Shown piece by piece: positions 5,717 through 7,442 of a stretch of 7,442 nt of DNA. Each line of letters begins with the position of its first letter. Position 1 is the first letter of the stretch. Source of the stretch: Legionellales bacterium UBA5158 (GTDB taxonomy: Bacteria; Pseudomonadota; Gammaproteobacteria; DSM-16500); assembly GCA_002413665.1 (NCBI GenBank), contig DHXK01000151.1:3260-10701 (forward strand). Reading direction: 5' to 3'. The position numbers and the translations under genes were made by a program. The notes beneath the pieces are model-generated. The model had not been told where the DNA came from. It did no database searches and saw only the letters and a program-made list of their open reading frames with translations.

Positions 5717-5881
5717 ATTTTCTTTAACACAATTAATGCAAATTGCAAAAGTGATGCTCAACTGCTGGTAGAAGAATTTTCTATGAAACCTGTATTTGAA
5801 ACAGCCCGTATGTATCTTGGGAAAGCGCCACAGATGCCTATACAAAAAATTTTTGGAATGACAGCTCTTCAAGTTGGTTAA
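5717..5881 (+). pseudogene. C-terminal remnant of a GNAT-family N-acetyltransferase
   Basis: The frame ending in TAA at 5879-5881 encodes about 54 residues after an in-frame stop at 5714-5716. From 5753 it reads DAQLLVEEFSMKPVFETARM, then YLGKAPQMPIQKIFGMTALQ, VG and stop. The FETARMY-x-G-x-x-P and IFG-x-T-x-L-x-x-G elements are, as I recall, the conserved tail of a two-domain GNAT acetyltransferase class of about 280-290 residues (acetyl-CoA-dependent N-acyl transfer). The N-terminal four-fifths, including the acetyl-CoA-binding fold, is missing; a full gene would have started well inside the coiled-coil gene, so the rest was deleted or replaced. A possible restart at ATG 5783 would give only 32 residues. 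The minus-strand frame over the same bases is not credible. Remnant identity is likely, expression unlikely. Confidence 0.7.
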
Positions 5882-6020
5882 TGATTTTGAACGCTGGAGT
5901 TCATGATGGCGGATATTAATGCTTATTCATGAGTAACAATTCAATATGATTTCTGCAAACAGTCGATGCATCCATTAACTCAATTCAATAAAGTTGCTTC
6001 TTGTACTCAATTAGAAAAAA
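5882..6020. other. Short spacer downstream of the AAA+ gene, no clear terminator
   Basis: This stretch follows the stop of the minus-strand AAA+ gene. I see no stem with a T run in the direction of that gene, only short imperfect palindromes (TTATTCATGAGTAA near 5923; TGAAC/GTTCA at 5888-5903). The AAA+ transcript may therefore run antisense across the acetyltransferase remnant. Confidence 0.4.
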
Positions 6021-7442
6021 TCAAATTTTATTAGTCATACGATTTACCTGACCCACATGCTCTTTGTAAATATCAATCAATTCATTTTCACTTACAAAAC
6101 ATTTGTTTATCTTTAAATTAGGTTCTAATTTAGTTGCAAACTCCATCACAATCCCATTTAATATTACAGATAATTTAGAATCTTTTCTGAGTCTAAACCA
6201 TTGAGAAGCATGTTGTTGAATAGACTTATTTTTCGTATCACACAAATGACCCAAAAGTATTTCACAACGTCCCGACAATTTTTTATACTGCAGGGTCTTG
6301 AACAATTCATAAATTGCATTAATTGAAGCTAATTTTAAAGCGTTACTAGATTTGTAAAGTTTAATCTTACTTTCGAAAATTGAATATAAGTCGTGAAAAT
6401 GAGAAACTTCATTCTCCTCTATTACTTGATATAGAGTACGAATATTAACTAAGTCAGGATATAAGCTTGATGCTTCATTAAACGCTTTTGCTAATTGATT
6501 AGGACGTGACATTAATTTTTTTCTAGAGATGGCTTCAACTTCTTTTTCTGAAAAAGCATCCATATACATAAAATGCGTTCTACTTAGTAAAGCCGGAGAA
6601 ACTGTTTTTCTACCTTTCATTGAACTTGCATTTTTAGACGCTAACATCATAAAACCTGGAATCTTCGCAGACTTTCCTTCAAGGTCAACGCCAGATAAAT
6701 ATTGATTGAGATGTTTTTCTAAATCTTTATCTAAATCAATTTCATCAATCATTACAACAGCACCTTCATGAAAAGCTTTAAGAAGTGCTGCATAAACAAC
6801 TTTTCTAGAAGCTTCTTCAGTTCCCGCGGTTAAAATAGTTAACTTTTTACTGCCCAACCCATTTGGTGTTATTTTATGTTTAGCAAGAATAGCTTCTAGT
6901 AGTGTTGATTTTCCTAACCCTGAATCACCTTCTGTCAGTATGCCTTTTTTAAATTTAGGACATAATTTATTTTGCAACGCAGACTCACGCATTAACAAAT
7001 CTTGATCTAGAGCATCAATAAGATATTGTTTTTCTAGTGGAATACTAAAATTAGGCGTTACTTTTATAAGTGCTTGAACAATATGGTTAGAACATGAAAC
7101 ACCTAATTTAATTTCTAATTGATTAACGAAAACTTTACGTGAGAGCGTGTCTTTAATTGAAGGAGAAAATTCACCCATACAAGCTTTTAATAAAGCCAGT
7201 TTCGTATCAGGCATCTGCTGTGCTAAAAACATAAATCTTAGAGCAAGATTTTCTATATCTCTTATAGACATTTCAAAAAATGGATTTGATTTTTCAAAAA
7301 GATGATAAGCTTCAATAATGCCTTTCACATAATAAGGTTTATAAAGGTCAGCAGGTAATATATTTTTTAAAATAACGCCTTCTAACGCCTCGTCATCAGG
7401 TTTTTGAAAATAAATGGTTTCAGCATAATGTTGAAATAGTTC
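6021..7442 (-). CDS. AAA+ ATPase, midasin/MoxR-like, N terminus beyond the window (partial)
   Basis: The frame ends at TGA 6021-6023 and stays open to the window edge, so 473 residues are visible and the true start is outside. A GTG at 7326-7328 is in frame, but the 38 codons before it read as ordinary protein (ELFQHYAETIYFQKPDDEAL and onward), so it is not the likely start. Counting from that GTG, Walker A is GDSGLGKST (134-142), Walker B is AVVMIDE (190-196), and sensor 1 is MLASKN (228-233). SPALLSR (244-250) supplies a probable arginine finger. The sensor-1 to arginine segment, with N-x5-GR-x3-SPALLSR, follows the pattern of midasin, dynein-like and MoxR/AAA_5 ATPases. These proteins remodel or disassemble protein complexes using ATP. 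The C-terminal 180 residues are helical and unrecognised. No signal or membrane segment is visible. The ATPase core is confident; partner and pathway are unknown. Confidence 0.88.
   Translation of the reverse strand, partial: ELFQHYAETIYFQKPDDEALEGVILKNILPADLYKPYYVKGIIEAYHLFEKSNPFFEMSIRDIENLALRFMFLAQQMPDTKLALLKACMGEFSPSIKDTLSRKVFVNQLEIKLGVSCSNHIVQALIKVTPNFSIPLEKQYLIDALDQDLLMRESALQNKLCPKFKKGILTEGDSGLGKSTLLEAILAKHKITPNGLGSKKLTILTAGTEEASRKVVYAALLKAFHEGAVVMIDEIDLDKDLEKHLNQYLSGVDLEGKSAKIPGFMMLASKNASSMKGRKTVSPALLSRTHFMYMDAFSEKEVEAISRKKLMSRPNQLAKAFNEASSLYPDLVNIRTLYQVIEENEVSHFHDLYSIFESKIKLYKSSNALKLASINAIYELFKTLQYKKLSGRCEILLGHLCDTKNKSIQQHASQWFRLRKDSKLSVILNGIVMEFATKLEPNLKINKCFVSENELIDIYKEHVGQVNRMTNKI

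Noticed and set aside
5678..5872. 64-codon minus-strand frame in the intergenic gap
   Set aside because: It is antisense to the acetyltransferase remnant, has an erratic Cys/His/Arg/Phe composition and no ribosome site of note.
1..7442. CRISPR array, tRNA, rRNA or insertion-sequence elements
   Set aside because: No regularly spaced repeats, structured RNA gene signatures or transposase-like frames with terminal repeats were seen on either strand.

Overview
The window is AT-rich bacterial DNA with compact genes, clear Shine-Dalgarno sites and Gram-negative envelope proteins (a periplasmic Ntn-hydrolase and an outer-membrane barrel with Sec signals). The gene style (a large coiled-coil protein with eukaryote-like motifs, a small glycine-zipper protein with an acidic tail, a midasin/MoxR-like AAA+ protein and a decayed acetyltransferase) suggests a host-associated gammaproteobacterium, perhaps of the Legionellales (Legionella, Coxiella or Berkiella-like). 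That placement is inference; no marker gene is present.

Layout. Positions 1-1995 (+ strand) hold a probable two-gene unit: a secreted choloylglycine hydrolase/penicillin V acylase-family enzyme, then an outer-membrane beta-barrel protein. After a 13-bp inverted repeat (2026-2063), 2143-2610 (+) encodes a 155-residue protein with two hydrophobic segments, a perfect G-x3-G-x3-G-x3-G glycine zipper and an acidic patch near the C terminus. It converges on an 879-residue minus-strand gene (2721-5360), with a hairpin plus T-tract terminator between them. Positions 5361-6020 form a gene-poor gap with a possible regulated promoter (a perfect 20-bp palindrome and a second inverted repeat) and, on the plus strand, the C-terminal remnant of a GNAT acetyltransferase. 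Positions 6021-7442 (-) encode an AAA+ ATPase whose reading frame stays open to the window edge, so its N terminus lies outside.

The most striking gene is the 879-residue protein. Behind a long Gln/Lys-rich coiled coil and a Pro/Ala-rich linker it carries a well-matched WH2 (G-actin-binding) motif. This is flanked by a segment resembling the Ena/VASP G-actin-binding motif and a weaker second WH2-like motif, and the C terminus resembles the Ena/VASP F-actin-binding motif. I infer a secreted actin-targeting effector that mimics a eukaryotic actin polymerase. The motif matches are by eye and from memory; no search was run.

The first two genes probably act together in the envelope. The remaining three are effector-like or accessory genes, and the pseudogene in the gap suggests a region undergoing turnover.
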